Source of the DNA: Carex sylvatica
Lineage: Eukaryota > Streptophyta > Magnoliopsida > Poales > Cyperaceae
Assembly (NCBI GenBank): GCA_964058845.1
Contig: CAXKVR010000093.1
Location: 124,001 to 188,000, forward strand
Direction of reading: 5' to 3'
Length of the DNA stretch: 64,000 nt
A program made the translations under genes and the position numbers. Position 1 is the first letter of the stretch; each line of letters begins with the position of its first letter. Shown piece after piece: positions 22,120 through 34,800 of this stretch. The notes under the pieces are model-generated. The model had not been told where the DNA came from, did no database searches, and saw only the letters and a list, made by a program, of their open reading frames with translations.

Positions 22120-25100
22120 TAATGCTATTAATTAAAGGAGTTTTAAATTGCTTTAAATTTAATAATTATTTCTTCTGTTGTTTCGGGACATTGTAATTTT
22201 TTATGATTTGAATTAATTAGTTCATCACTTTTTTTGGTTTAATGTTTTCTAGCATTTGCTGTGAGTTCTACATCAACAAACCTTGCCACATAGAGTATTT
22301 TTTTTTGTACTTTTTTTCTAATATTTGTCTACAGTTTACAGTCTTATAAGTAGTTAGTTCCCATTATTTTATTAATTAAACATAAAAAAGCTTCTCTAAT
22401 TAAGCAAGTTATAATTTAGTCAAGATATTTTTACAAAGCTTTGTGTCTAGAAATATTTGTGAGTAGGCTATTGCCCATCATGAATAGTATGTCGCTGTTG
22501 CCATGTGTGATATGTCGAAATGAATGCATGAACGATATATATAATTGCGGCATAAGGTGCCCCGTGAATTAATTTAATTTTATAATTAAATCTGACTTGC
22601 ATGTCGTTTATGATGTATCATTTATGCGGTCTGCGAGTTGTTATCCTTAGGACTTGGATATAATTTCTTTGTTGCTAGTAGAGTAGTAATTTGGATAGTA
22701 TGAAGGAAGAAGATTGCATGAAGGCTGAATGATAGGTATTGTAAAGTGCAATCTTACAATAGAGACTATGGTGCCATGGGTCATACTATATATTTCCTTA
22801 AAGAAAAATTAAGTTTGAAAATCTTTTGAGTATATGCATTTCGACTATCTGATATGTTTTAAAATTCATGTGAACTAGATCCACACTAATATTGAAGGGT
22901 CCCTATTGACAGTTGTAATAGTTTCATAGTTGCAACAGTTGTAACAAACTTAGTTAGTTAGACTAATCACTCTTGTAACAACTATTAGTTAGTGGTTAGT
23001 TAACAAATTAGTTACAGCTAGATGATTCTAGAAACATGTAAACAATCCTTATTAAAGAAAATGTAATCAGCATGAATAGAATAAGAAGGCAAATCATTTC
23101 TTCAATCTTCTGTCTCTCTCTTTCCTTACCAGTACATAGATATTCTAATAGTCCCCTATGTTCGAGACAGAAACAGGATTAACTCTGTTTAAAATCTGTT
23201 TAAAATCATATGGTTGAGATTCATTAACTCAAAAGAATTCATTTTGAGTTAATGCAGAGGATACACATTCCCCTTTCACATCTCTTTCTCAACCACATTG
23301 TAGTGCTTTTGAAAATAGATAAATAAGAGGATATAAAAGAGTTCCTCTTATATCAAAATAAGTATAAACATATAAGAAAATTCATGCTAAAGAGTTGAAC
23401 ATCTTAAGTAAATAGGCTTTTGTTTTTGGGCCCTATGTGGGCTGGGCTCTATTTAAATTTTTGGTGATTTGGCATATTTCTTTCGGCTCTTTTGTAGAAA
23501 AAATATTGTTTACATATGGTTCAATTCGGTGACATGTAATGATTCTTTACACATGGTCCAATGGTCATGGGCTTAATCTTTAAGAATTATAGGTTATAAA
23601 ACCATTACATTGATTTAATCAAAATAACATAATATCCAATATACCCATGAAAACTTTACATAATTTGTTCTATACCTGTTATCTATTTAACACTTTATTT
23701 AATTATTTCAAATATTAAATTGTCAAAACCCCTCTCTCTTCGTCTAGTACTATCTTCGCAGCAATTTTTTACCATGCTCACTAAGATTGAAACAATAAAT
23801 AACTAATTCAATGGTTCACCAAGTATATTAAAATATGAAACAATAGCTTAAAAGTGTTAAACACATCAAGAGTTGGCAAGAATTTCAGGAATGTGCGAAA
23901 TCACAAAAAAAATATAATTTCTGAGATGAGAATTTCTGTGCAAATTGGATTCAAAATCGGTAGCAAACGACAAGTACTGATTGTAGAGAGCATTTTTTTA
24001 ATAAATTTAAAATAGTTTCTTGTTAGATGTCTTCAAGAAGTACGTTTTTAAAATAAACAATACTAGCAATTATCTTTCAAAAAGTGCAATCCATCTTTAT
24101 ATACGCAATTCTATGTTGAATCGTTTCACTAACTATAATATAATTTACAGTTGGATGCATTAACTTTATATAAACATTTCCAAATTATTTTGTTTGAATG
24201 GTATGCATAACTATATTTATTAAGAATTATTGCCAAAATAATGCACATCTGGCTTCTCCTTGCTGTATTAGAGCTAAAATATCTCTGTGAATATTGGGCT
24301 TATATATACTTGATATATGGTTTAGTATAGATATATATTTGGTTATGTATATAATACTTGAGGTATAGTTGAGTGCATGTTCCTTCTATCGCTCTCACCG
24401 CATTTGGTTTAGAAAACAGTCTTCTTGGTAAAATATGGTTTATGGAATATTCAACATATGTTTAGCGCACCTGGTTTTAAACCACTTACAGGAAGTAATG
24501 GAACAAATGCCAGGTTTCCGCACGCAGAAAATCTAAGAAATATTTACGTGGGTTTCACTATCTGGGAAGAAGAAGAAGAATGCTTTCAGAAATCAAAGTT
24601 GGACTTTGAATTTTATTTAAGGTTTTTTGCCAGAAAAACCTACGTTGTATTTCAATTGCAATGGTGTAATATTAAGTTTATTAGATATCTTTGCAAAGAA
24701 TAAAAGAAATGCTTAGGGATAACTAAACTTTTATATGATATATTACGATTAATTACTTCCCATATTAACGCATTTATAAATATATGAACATAAGCAACAT
24801 TGTATATTTTTGGAAATTCACATCTTCGCAACTTTGCGTATTATGATTTTCAATGTGCAAAATTGATATATATACTCAGAAAAAAATATTTGGTAATTTT
24901 ATTCTTTTGCTAATAATATATGTTTTCATTGAAAAAGTATTCGGTGATCAAACAACCAATAGGCTACATAATAAAATTTAACATTAAATGAAAAGTAAAA
25001 TATCTTTTCACTAAACAAGTTTTCATAATGGTTGATGACATTTCATATTGAATATTGTGAAATTTGATTTTTCTACGGTACGTTTTTGTTTTATTTTTTG

Positions 25101-25840
25101 TGACTATATATGAATGTGTTTCAAGTGCGGTTTGCAAGTTTGTGACAGTCACAAGATAGAACATGAAAATGTATTACTGAATCAAAATGCTGATGATGTT
25201 AAACGAGGTTCAAAGATCAAAGTATGCATGGATAAATCCAACAGAAAAAAAATTCTACCATTGATCCAGGTAAAGAATAAAATAATTTCAGATGGATTTA
25301 GATTTCCATATTTAACTCGCTTCCATGACATGTTTTCTTCAACTTGCTTTTAGTCTTCTGATAGAAAGTAGTTAATATGACTTGACCGTTATTCGCTCAA
25401 TAAAAAAAGGCTCGTTAATATAATAATTAATTAGTACTTGTAATTGGACAAGTAGTGTGAAAGAGTGTTAACCGGCAATGAAGTTAATTAAATGAACGGT
25501 GGGAGAATTTTTTTTTTTTTTTGAAAAAGTGATTACTATATTTGGATGATAAAACGAATTAATACACTAAATAAAGTAACACAGAACAATGGAAATTCCG
25601 AATAGAGCCTCTTTTTTTTTATTCTGGGTCTTGATTGAACCACTTTGTGATAAAAAATAAATAATGAAATTAACTTACTAAAGCAAATGTGCTCTCAAAA
25701 GTTATGCAGTACAATATGAAATAAAAAAGCAATCAGAAGCCAACTTATCTTGCAACACCAAAGCAAATCATTATTTTCAAGTTCCAGCATGTGACTCCCA
25801 TATATGGCAGAACACTCAATCTATGAAATTAAATGGCATG
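22120..25840. other. intergenic region, no gene supported
   Basis: AT-rich. A part at about 22890-23152 (GTAATCAGCATGAATAGAATA, then a CTTCTGTCTCTCTCTTTCC tail) looks like a degraded Copia LTR, without internal domains. Open frames at 24425-24703 and 25114-25353 show no family I recognise. The right end is the 3' flank of the minus-strand receptor kinase. Confidence 0.35.
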
Positions 25841-25845
25841 CAAAA

Positions 25846-28800
25846 TTATCTCACACTGGGACCTGGCGCCGATATGCCACCCATGTATGCCATCTCAAAA
25901 TTACTGTCTAGACTTACATCAGTTGCTAAGTTCGTTGTGCTTTGAATATTAATTTCCTCCGTTGACATTTCCAAATACATGCTTTCCTTTAGCTCGGCAA
26001 CTACTGCATTCATTGTAGGCCTCTGAGATGATGTGGGTTCTGTGCACCGACATGCTAGTTCCGTTACCTTCCAGACTGAGTTTATGTCATACATGCCTTG
26101 CATTCTAGTGTCCACTATGATTTTAATATCTCCTTCGGTTAGTTTTTGACGAACCCATTGTAGCAAGTTACCTCCTCCTAAACCCGCGCTATTAGGGGAC
26201 CGACCCGTGATGATTTCTAGCAGAACAACTCCAAAACTAAACACGTCACTCTTGGTACTTAGCTGGTTTGATAAATAGTATCTGAAAATGCATGCCATAT
26301 TTAATTACTATGTCAGAAAAGTTTAGAACCATCGAATAGAAATCAGTTCCACTGGTCCATTAAGAAAAATACCATTAAAAATATCATTATGCTATAATAT
26401 TAACTACAACAATCTATTTTATCTATGGGGAGAAAAATGTCTAACAGTGTCGGTATCCTCGCAGATACTCTTGTCAGTAATAGAGAAGCCTCGGGAATAA
26501 AAATTATGTTGACTTACTCTCGGCAATAGTCATATTTTACCCTCGTAGATAAAACATATTCTTGTATATATTTTTATATGTAGCTATCTCATTGAGATTC
26601 TTAAATTAGTTGGAATTTTGTAAATGAAAATTAACAGCCAAGACAATAGCTGGTCATTACATTATACATACATACAAATGTATGTACGTACGTGCATGCA
26701 TACATACATATACATACGTATGTATTATTATTTTTTGATTGGATACATACGTATGTACATACATACCTGCATGCATACATACCTACCTACCTACGTACGT
26801 ACGTACATACATACATACCTACGTACATACATACATATATACATGCATGCATACATACAAACACACAAACACACAAACACACACATGTTTAGCATTGATA
26901 ATATTTTTTTGGCAATATATTTAAATGTACGTAGAAACACAAGATTGTTTATATGTTATCTGCAATGAGGGTAACATTTTAACAAAATTGATGCAATTTG
27001 AAAAATTATATACGGTTTATAAAGTAATTCGGTAACTAATTAATGGGCTATCTTTTATTACATTGGCTTCATTTCCAATAAATAAAACTATCTTATTTTA
27101 AAATTGGGTTATTTACGGTTAGATCACATGATTATATATATTTTTAAAATTTTTGCACTTTACATGCATGCCATTTGTCATAGTTGGCAAACAATTAATT
27201 TACGATGTTAATAAAATGAAAATATAAAATGATGGAGGTTTCATATACAAAAGAAGTCTTACTCAGGATCTAGATAACCAGGAGTACCTACTATTCTGGT
27301 TGAAACATGACTGATTGCATCATTGTCAAAAGTCCGAGAGAGCCCAAAATCCGCAATCTTTGCCTCGAGATTTGCATTTAAGAGAATGTTGCTGGTCTTG
27401 ACATCTCTATGGATAAGTGGTGGATTGCAAGCTTTGTGCAAATACTCCAATCCTTCATTTCATTTGTGTTAAATTGTATTAATTAGTTACTAACCAATAT
27501 CATTAAACTCAAGATGTTCTCTATAATTTGCCATATAATCTATTTGTTAAGATACACCCTTGTTTGTTGGAAATTTTTAAGAGGATAACAGTTGGGGATA
27601 AATGTTTTGAGCTAAAATAAGGTAAACGTAGCTTTAAGAAGTACGTACACTATGTTTTATTTAGAGTTATTGAAATATGAAGTGTTGTTCAATGCATTAC
27701 ATAAGCTTACATAAGCTCTTTTGTCTGATACATTTGAAAAAACATGGAGCAAATTATGAGAATAGCTTATTAGTAACGAACCTAGTGCAGATTCATATGC
27801 AATTTGAAGTCGTTTCTTCCATGAAAGAGGCGTTTCATTATCTGCAATTTATGAATTTAAAATCTTATGTTCCATACTTATTGAAATTAAGTACCTACTA
27901 CTTATAGAAAAAGACACATGCAGGATCAGGATTGAGTATAATCACCTTTGAGCTTATCATGCAAATTTCCTTCCGGCATGTAATCATAGACAAGTGCCAT
28001 GCAATTTTCATCAATGCAATAGCCCTTCAGCAAGACCAAGTTTTTGTGGTGAACTCTTGCCAAATTTTGGGCCTAAAAGATGTATTATTGTTTGTATCAT
28101 AAGAAACTTTTCAAATTTAAAAATCTGTAAATAATTGTACATAATTGCAGCCATTATAGCACACTAGGCAAGTTTTAGATGAGGGGTGGGGGAGTGTTTG
28201 TCAGGATTACCTCGGCCAGAAACTCCTTAACCCCCTGTTTAGATGATTGAGCAAGCATCTTCACTGCAACTTGAGGTCCATTTTCCAGTTGGCCCAAATA
28301 CACACATCCAAATCCTCCCATGCCAATCTTATTGTTGAAACCATTTGTGATTTTTTTCAGATCATTGTAACTGAATTTGTGATTATAAACAATTGGAGTA
28401 ATATGTTCAGGTCCTGTTGATTGTGGTTTCTTATTAGAGTTTTCTCCTTGCAGAATATTTGCATTGTTTTTGGCATGATCATTTGGTAAAGCGCTTGATT
28501 CATAACTTTCATTTTGTTTTGGTGCAATTGATCCCTTATCTGTATGTAACAACTATAATCAGATTTGAACATTTACCTGTCATATTTAGAAAAAATGTGT
28601 TGATTGAACCACTTAATTGTTTGCATAAACAGGTCTATGCTGAAATATAAAGAGCATTATGATTTCAATGAAGATATAGAACACCTTATATATTGATATG
28701 ATCTATTAAACACTCAAATAAGGACCCAAAAAGGGAACAGTTCATATTTAACAAAATTGGTAGAGAACAGGATAAAAAGACTTGTGCTGGTTTCTATACC

Positions 28801-31800
28801 AAATATCAATTTTATTTATGTTGGGTATATGTAAGCCAATTGTATATTTCAAGCTTTGCTTCTATTATTCCGGTCATCTTGCATTCAAAATGTTGAAAGA
28901 AATTTGTGTCTTAATATTGCCCACATTAATCAAACATATCATCTGTAGTTATAATATTATATAGATTTCTGATTTTGTTACTGAAGGAGAAAAAAGGCAG
29001 AGAAAAGACAGAACTTACATTTCCTCCTCCACCACAAGAATGTTGAAATGGCAACTACACTAACCAGAAGCGGGACTCCAATTGCAATTACTATTATAAC
29101 AACATTATTCGTAGGCGACGGAGGAGGGGATGGAATTGTATTGCTACCAAACCTATATATCAACCAAAATATTAAAGATTAATAGAATACCAACGGAAAT
29201 GACAAATAACATTGGCCAATTGCATGGTTATCGATCATTTATTGTGTGGAATAAAATATGGTGAATCAGTTCTGTTTTGTCGGTTGATGGTCTTTTGTTG
29301 CATGAATTATGGGTAATGGCATCCCTGAATTCATGATTCTTTGGATAAATATGATTTGCTTTAATTATGTTCAACCATGCCAATTAGAGCAATCGACAAT
29401 CCTCGCAATTGTATATTCATAGTACAAGAAGCAGTAAACCACAAGATGAAAAATTATTTTACAGACAAGAAAAGCCAAATAACTAAGAAATACATAAAAA
29501 CATTAATTATTACCAATACGTCAGAGTTCCATTTTGTTGTTTTCTCTGTAGCTCAGGAGAAAGGGTGGTCGATAATTTAGAGTTTCCTCTTATATCCCTG
29601 CATGGTCAGTGTTCAACAATTCAGAGATAAATCAAAGAACACCAATACTCCCGAGAAAGCACCCTACCCACCCAGTTTTATTAATATGAAGAAATAGAAG
29701 AATTACAGAAGGCTATTGATAGCCATTATTTGTGAGATTATATTCTAAAGAATAAAGATAGGTGCCTTTTATCATCTCAGCACACAAACTAATTTAGAAT
29801 ATACAATCAACACAATATTTTACTTCTACAAATAATATGGAGACAGGGAAGATTTCCAATGTTACGCATAGTACCAAATCTAGAGAATTCGATCTTCTGT
29901 GGCAATTTCTACACTCCCCCTCAAGTTGATCCAAAGATATCATCGGAGGTCAACTTGTCGATTATTTCCTGAAACTTCCCTTTTGTTAGAGCTTTGGTGA
30001 ACACGTCGGCTAATTGATCTTCACTGCGGATATAGGGAGTTTCTATGGTTCGATTCAGTACATTCTCCCGGACATAGTGACAGCTCACTTCAATGTGCTT
30101 TGTCCGTTCATGAAAGACTGGATTGGATGCTATATGAATAGCTGCTTGATTATCACAAAAAAGCTTGGTAGGGTTGTCAAAACTAGGACATCCCAACTCG
30201 TGAAGCAGCAGGCGTAGCCACACGATTTCACTTGTAGCAGTTGCCATGGCTCGATATTCTGCTTCTGCACTTGACCTTGCAACCACTGGTTGTTTTTTAC
30301 TTTGCCAAGTAACCAAGTTACCTCCAATGAATGCACATAACCCAGATGTAGATCTTCTATCCAGTGGGTTCCCTGCCCAATCTGCATCTGTATACACTGT
30401 CAATGTGGTGTGCCCCTGGTTCTTCATAAGAATTCCTCTACCTGGTGTTGAGTTCAGATATCGCAGAATTTGATCAATAAGTTCCATGTGCCCTTTGGTT
30501 GGTCTCTGCATAAACTGGCTAACAAAACTAACAGCATAAGAAATGTCAGGTCTAGTAATAGTAAGATAAATTAATTTTCCTACCAGACGTTGAAACCTAC
30601 TGATGTCATTGAGCACTTCCTCATCTTCAACAACCTTGTTGTTGTAATCCATTGGAGTTGTAGCCGGTTTTGCGCTTAGTTTGCCTGTCTCTTTTAGTAA
30701 GTCTAGAGTATATTTTCTTTGACACAAGAATAATCCTTTGTGAGATCGGGCAATCTCAATTCCGAGGAAATATCTTAACTTACCCAAATCTTTAATATCA
30801 AACTCTAATCTCAGATGCTTCTTGAGAGCATCTATCCCAATTTGGTCACTTCCCGTGATCACAAGGTCATCAACATAAATAAGGATAACAACTATACCTC
30901 TTTCTGTCACCTGAGTGAATAGAGAAGAATCTGCTGCACTTCTCTTGTACCCGATTTTAAATAGAGCAGTACTCAGTCGACCATACCATGCTCTTGGAGA
31001 CTGTTTTAGTCCGTAGATGGCCTTTTTGAGATGACATACCATTTTGTTTCTTTGTGGTACATGTAAACCTGGAGGAATTTCCATGTAAACTTCTTCTTCT
31101 AAATCACCCTGAAGAAATGCATTTTTTACGTCCATTTGGAATAATGGCCATTCATGAATAACAGCGACAGACATTAGAATACGCACGGTGTTCATTTTGG
31201 CTACTGGTGCAAAGGTCTCCTTGTAATCTAAACCATAGGTTTGAGTGTACCCTTTGGCAACCAATCTGGCTTTGTATCGTTCTATTGTTCCGTCACTATT
31301 AAACTTGATTTTGTAAATCCATCTACAACCCACCAGTTTTTTTCCTTCAGGTAATGGTACAATATCCCAGGTGTGATTTTTATTCATGGCATTTAGTTCT
31401 TCACTCATAGCTTTAACCCAGATTTCTGATTTGTTGGCCTCTTCAAAAGATGCAGGTTCAGCAGGTTTTTCAATACGGGTTAAGAAAGTAAGAAAATCTT
31501 TTGAGATTTTATTATACCTTACTTGATCTTCAATAGGATATTCTACAGAGTATGTAATAAAATCATTTAACCTTGTTGAAGGTTGAAAGGTTCTGGGGGA
31601 CCTTCTCAGCAGTTGACGAGATGCATGCTCTTCTGTTTCATGCCGCATCTCATTCAGCCCATCTGGTTCGTGTGGCCCAGTTGCTGCATTTGGCCCAAGG
31701 TTTTGTATAGGGAGTTCGCTAGATGCAAGCTGCTCTCCAGGATTTGGAAGTATGAATTCGCTATGCTCCCCCTGTTTGATATTATCAGATCCAAAAAACA

Positions 31801-34800
31801 TTTTATTTTCATTAAATATCACATCACGGGAGATGAAGGTCCTTCCTGTATTAGGTTCAAAACATGTGTAACCCTTTTTTTCAGATGAGTATCCAACGAA
31901 AATACATTTGTGGGCTCTTGGATCCAATTTATTTCCTTCTTGAGAATGTACATAACATATACAGCCAAACACCTTTAAATGAGATATGCTAATTTTTCGA
32001 TTATAAAGGATTTGTAGTGGACTTTTAGATCCTAATATGCGACTTGGAAGTCGATTAATTAAGTAGCAACTCGTACGAAGTGCAACAGCCCAATATACTT
32101 TTGGCAAGTTCGCAGAAAAAAGCAAAGCCCTGGTAATTTCTAATAGGTGCCGGTTCTTTCTTTCTGCAACTCCGTTTTGCTGAGGTGTTCCTACACACGA
32201 AGTTTGATGAGAAATGCCTTTACTCTGTAGGAAGGTTTGCAAATCATTGTTGATATATTCTGTTCCGTTATCGGATCTGAGTACTTTAATAGTAGTACCA
32301 AATTGATTTTTTACCATGTTGTAAAAATTCTTAAAAATTGTTGGTACTTCCTTTTTGGATTTTAAAAGATATAACCAGGTGGCACGAGATTTGTCATCTA
32401 TAAAAGTGACAAAGTATTTAAAACCTTCCTTAGAATCCACCGGGGCATTTCCCCAAGTATCAGAATGAATTAAATCAAACAAATTTTCTGCTTTATCAAG
32501 ACGGTCTGAAAAAGGCAGTCTGTGCTGTTTTGCATAGTGACAAGAATCACAATCAACAGAATTTAAAGTAATGCCTAACAGCTTTATTACATGATCAGAA
32601 GGATGCCCTAAACGGCTATGCCATAAATTAGGAAAAACAGAATGAGGATTTATTGCGGCCATTGCAGATGGTATGGTATCCACCACATAAAGTCCTCCAG
32701 ATAACTTTCCTTCACCAATCATCTTCCTCGAAACCCTGTCCTGAAATAGTACTTTCTGTGGAGTGAAAATGACATTACAATTCCAGTTATTTGTGCATTT
32801 GCTAACAGATAGTAGATTAGACTTGAGGTCGGGTACCACAATAGCATCTATTTCCCTTTTAAAGATGTTAAATTTGCCCTTGCCTTTTGTGGAAACTTTC
32901 TGACCATTTGCAACTAACACATGAGAATATGCACAATTGTTGTCAATTTGAACCAATTCGGTATCACTATACACCATATTATCGGAGGCCCCAGAGTCTA
33001 TAACCAATTTAAACTGAGTATTGAGACTTAAAGAATTACCATCGGTTTTTACGGCATTGACTGTTTCTGGGCCAGATGTGGTTCTCTGTGCGTGAAGAAG
33101 TGCTTGAACTTGTTGAGTCAAGTTGTTTAGTCTAGCTTCCATTGTCGAATTGCCATCAGCACCTATAGCCCCAGTTTCTGTTGCACTTTCTACTGATCCA
33201 CAGAAATTTACTTCTTGTGGTTTGGATCTGTTGGGTCGTAGGTGAGGGTGTAGAACCCAGCACCTTTCTCTTGAGTGCCCGTCTCGCCGGCAGTGATTAC
33301 AGTAGAATTTAGAATTCCCTTTTTCCTTTCCTTTGACCCAGCGATCTCTATCTTTTGAAACAATGTTAAGGGCTGAATTTTCAGTAGGTTCAGATATTAC
33401 CTTGTGTTCTGTGGACATAACCCGGCTTCTGTCTTCTTCGCTTTGAATGATGGAACATACCGTGCTAAAGGATGGTAGGTCGGGCCTTAAGAGGATAGAA
33501 CGTCTCGCTTCTTCAAATTCAGAGCCTAAACTTGCTAAATACAGAAGAATTCGATCTTGTTCTTCTCTTTGGATGTAGTCATTGACTTCGGATGAGACCG
33601 GTCGGTATAACCGGAGTTCTTCCCATTGCTTTGTCATCTTGCCGAGATGCTCTGTGACAGATTGGTTAGGTTCCTTCTTGCACTTAGCTAGGCTCTGTTG
33701 CAATTCGAACACCCGGGCCGCATTGTTGGCACGACCATACATCTCTTTGAGTTTGTCCCATAGGATTTGAGCGGTTTCGGAATAAGAGAAGATATCATAT
33801 ATTTCAGGTTGCATAGAGTTGAATAGCCAATTCATGACCCTATGATCGTTGGCTTGCCATTCGTCAATTTTGGTTTCATCTGTCTTTGGCTTGAGGGTTT
33901 TACCATTAATGTGCCCCATCTTTGATTTACCGCCAAGGGCAATGGTTACAGCTCTAGCCCAAGGTAAGTAATTTTTTCCATTGAGAAGGATGTTGGTAAG
34001 AGGTGAATTTGTGGGAGTTTTGTAAGAATTTTCGGCCATCTTTAGGAATTTCGCACAGGAGGAATTGAGATTGTTGTCAAGAAATTAGAGAATAGTGAAG
34101 TTGGTTAAGTTGTGGATTAGAGATAGGTTTTGATGGAAGGAGGCTCTGATACCATGTTCAACAATTCAGAGATAAATCAAAGAACACCAATACTCCCGAG
34201 AAAGCACCCTACCCACCCAGTTTTATTAATATGAAGAAATAGAAGAATTACAGAAGGCTATTGATAGCCATTATTTGTGAGATTATATTCTAAAGAATAA
34301 AGATAGGTGCCTTTTATCATCTCAGCACACAAACTAATTTAGAATATACAATCAACACAATATTTTACTTCTACAAATAATATGGAGACAGGGAAGATTT
34401 CCAATGTTACGCATAGTACCAAATCTAGAGAATTCGATCTTCTGTGGCAATTTCTACAGTCAGCAAAAGTGAAAAACTATTATGAAATGCATTGAGTAAG
34501 AATTCATGGAGGATATCAAAGTTTATACGAAAAACATACAGCAATTTAAGAGCTGTTAAATTATCTAGAGAGCTAGGTAGAAATCCAGACAAATCATTGT
34601 TTGTCAAGTTCCTGAAAAAGTAATAAGCAACAACCTATTAGGTGAATATTATAAAATTCATACAACCAATAGGACCAAACAATGTCAAGATAAAGATTTA
34701 ATACAACACAAAAAGAAGATATAAGTGTACTTCAACTATTTTTCTGGAGCGGGATCGACTATGCACAATAATAAAATTCAAAAGGTATGTAAACAATCTG

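Larger units (their letters stand above)
29610..34458 (-). mobile_element. complete Copia (Ty1) LTR retrotransposon in intron 6 of copy 1
   Basis: 4849 bp with two 304-bp LTRs (29610-29913 and 34155-34458) that I read as identical, each TG...CA ended. There is a 5-bp GTCAG duplication on both sides, a primer-binding site next to the 5' LTR, a purine tract next to the 3' LTR and one intact gag-pol frame. The element is on the same strand as the host gene. Removing it and one target copy leaves an 88-bp intron, close to the 90-bp matching intron of copy 2. Looks recent and potentially active. Confidence 0.97.

Noticed and set aside
24425..24703. 92-residue open frame
   Set aside because: No family recognised, no promoter or splice context, and chance frames of this size occur in the region.
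25114..25353. Cys/Lys-containing frame ending at a GTAAAG donor-like site
   Set aside because: I considered a remnant C-terminal exon of a TIR-NBS-LRR gene, but the resemblance is a few residues and no other exon is nearby.
26624..26968. Open frames rich in His-Thr-Tyr
   Set aside because: Produced by the CATA/TACG microsatellite inside a receptor-kinase intron.
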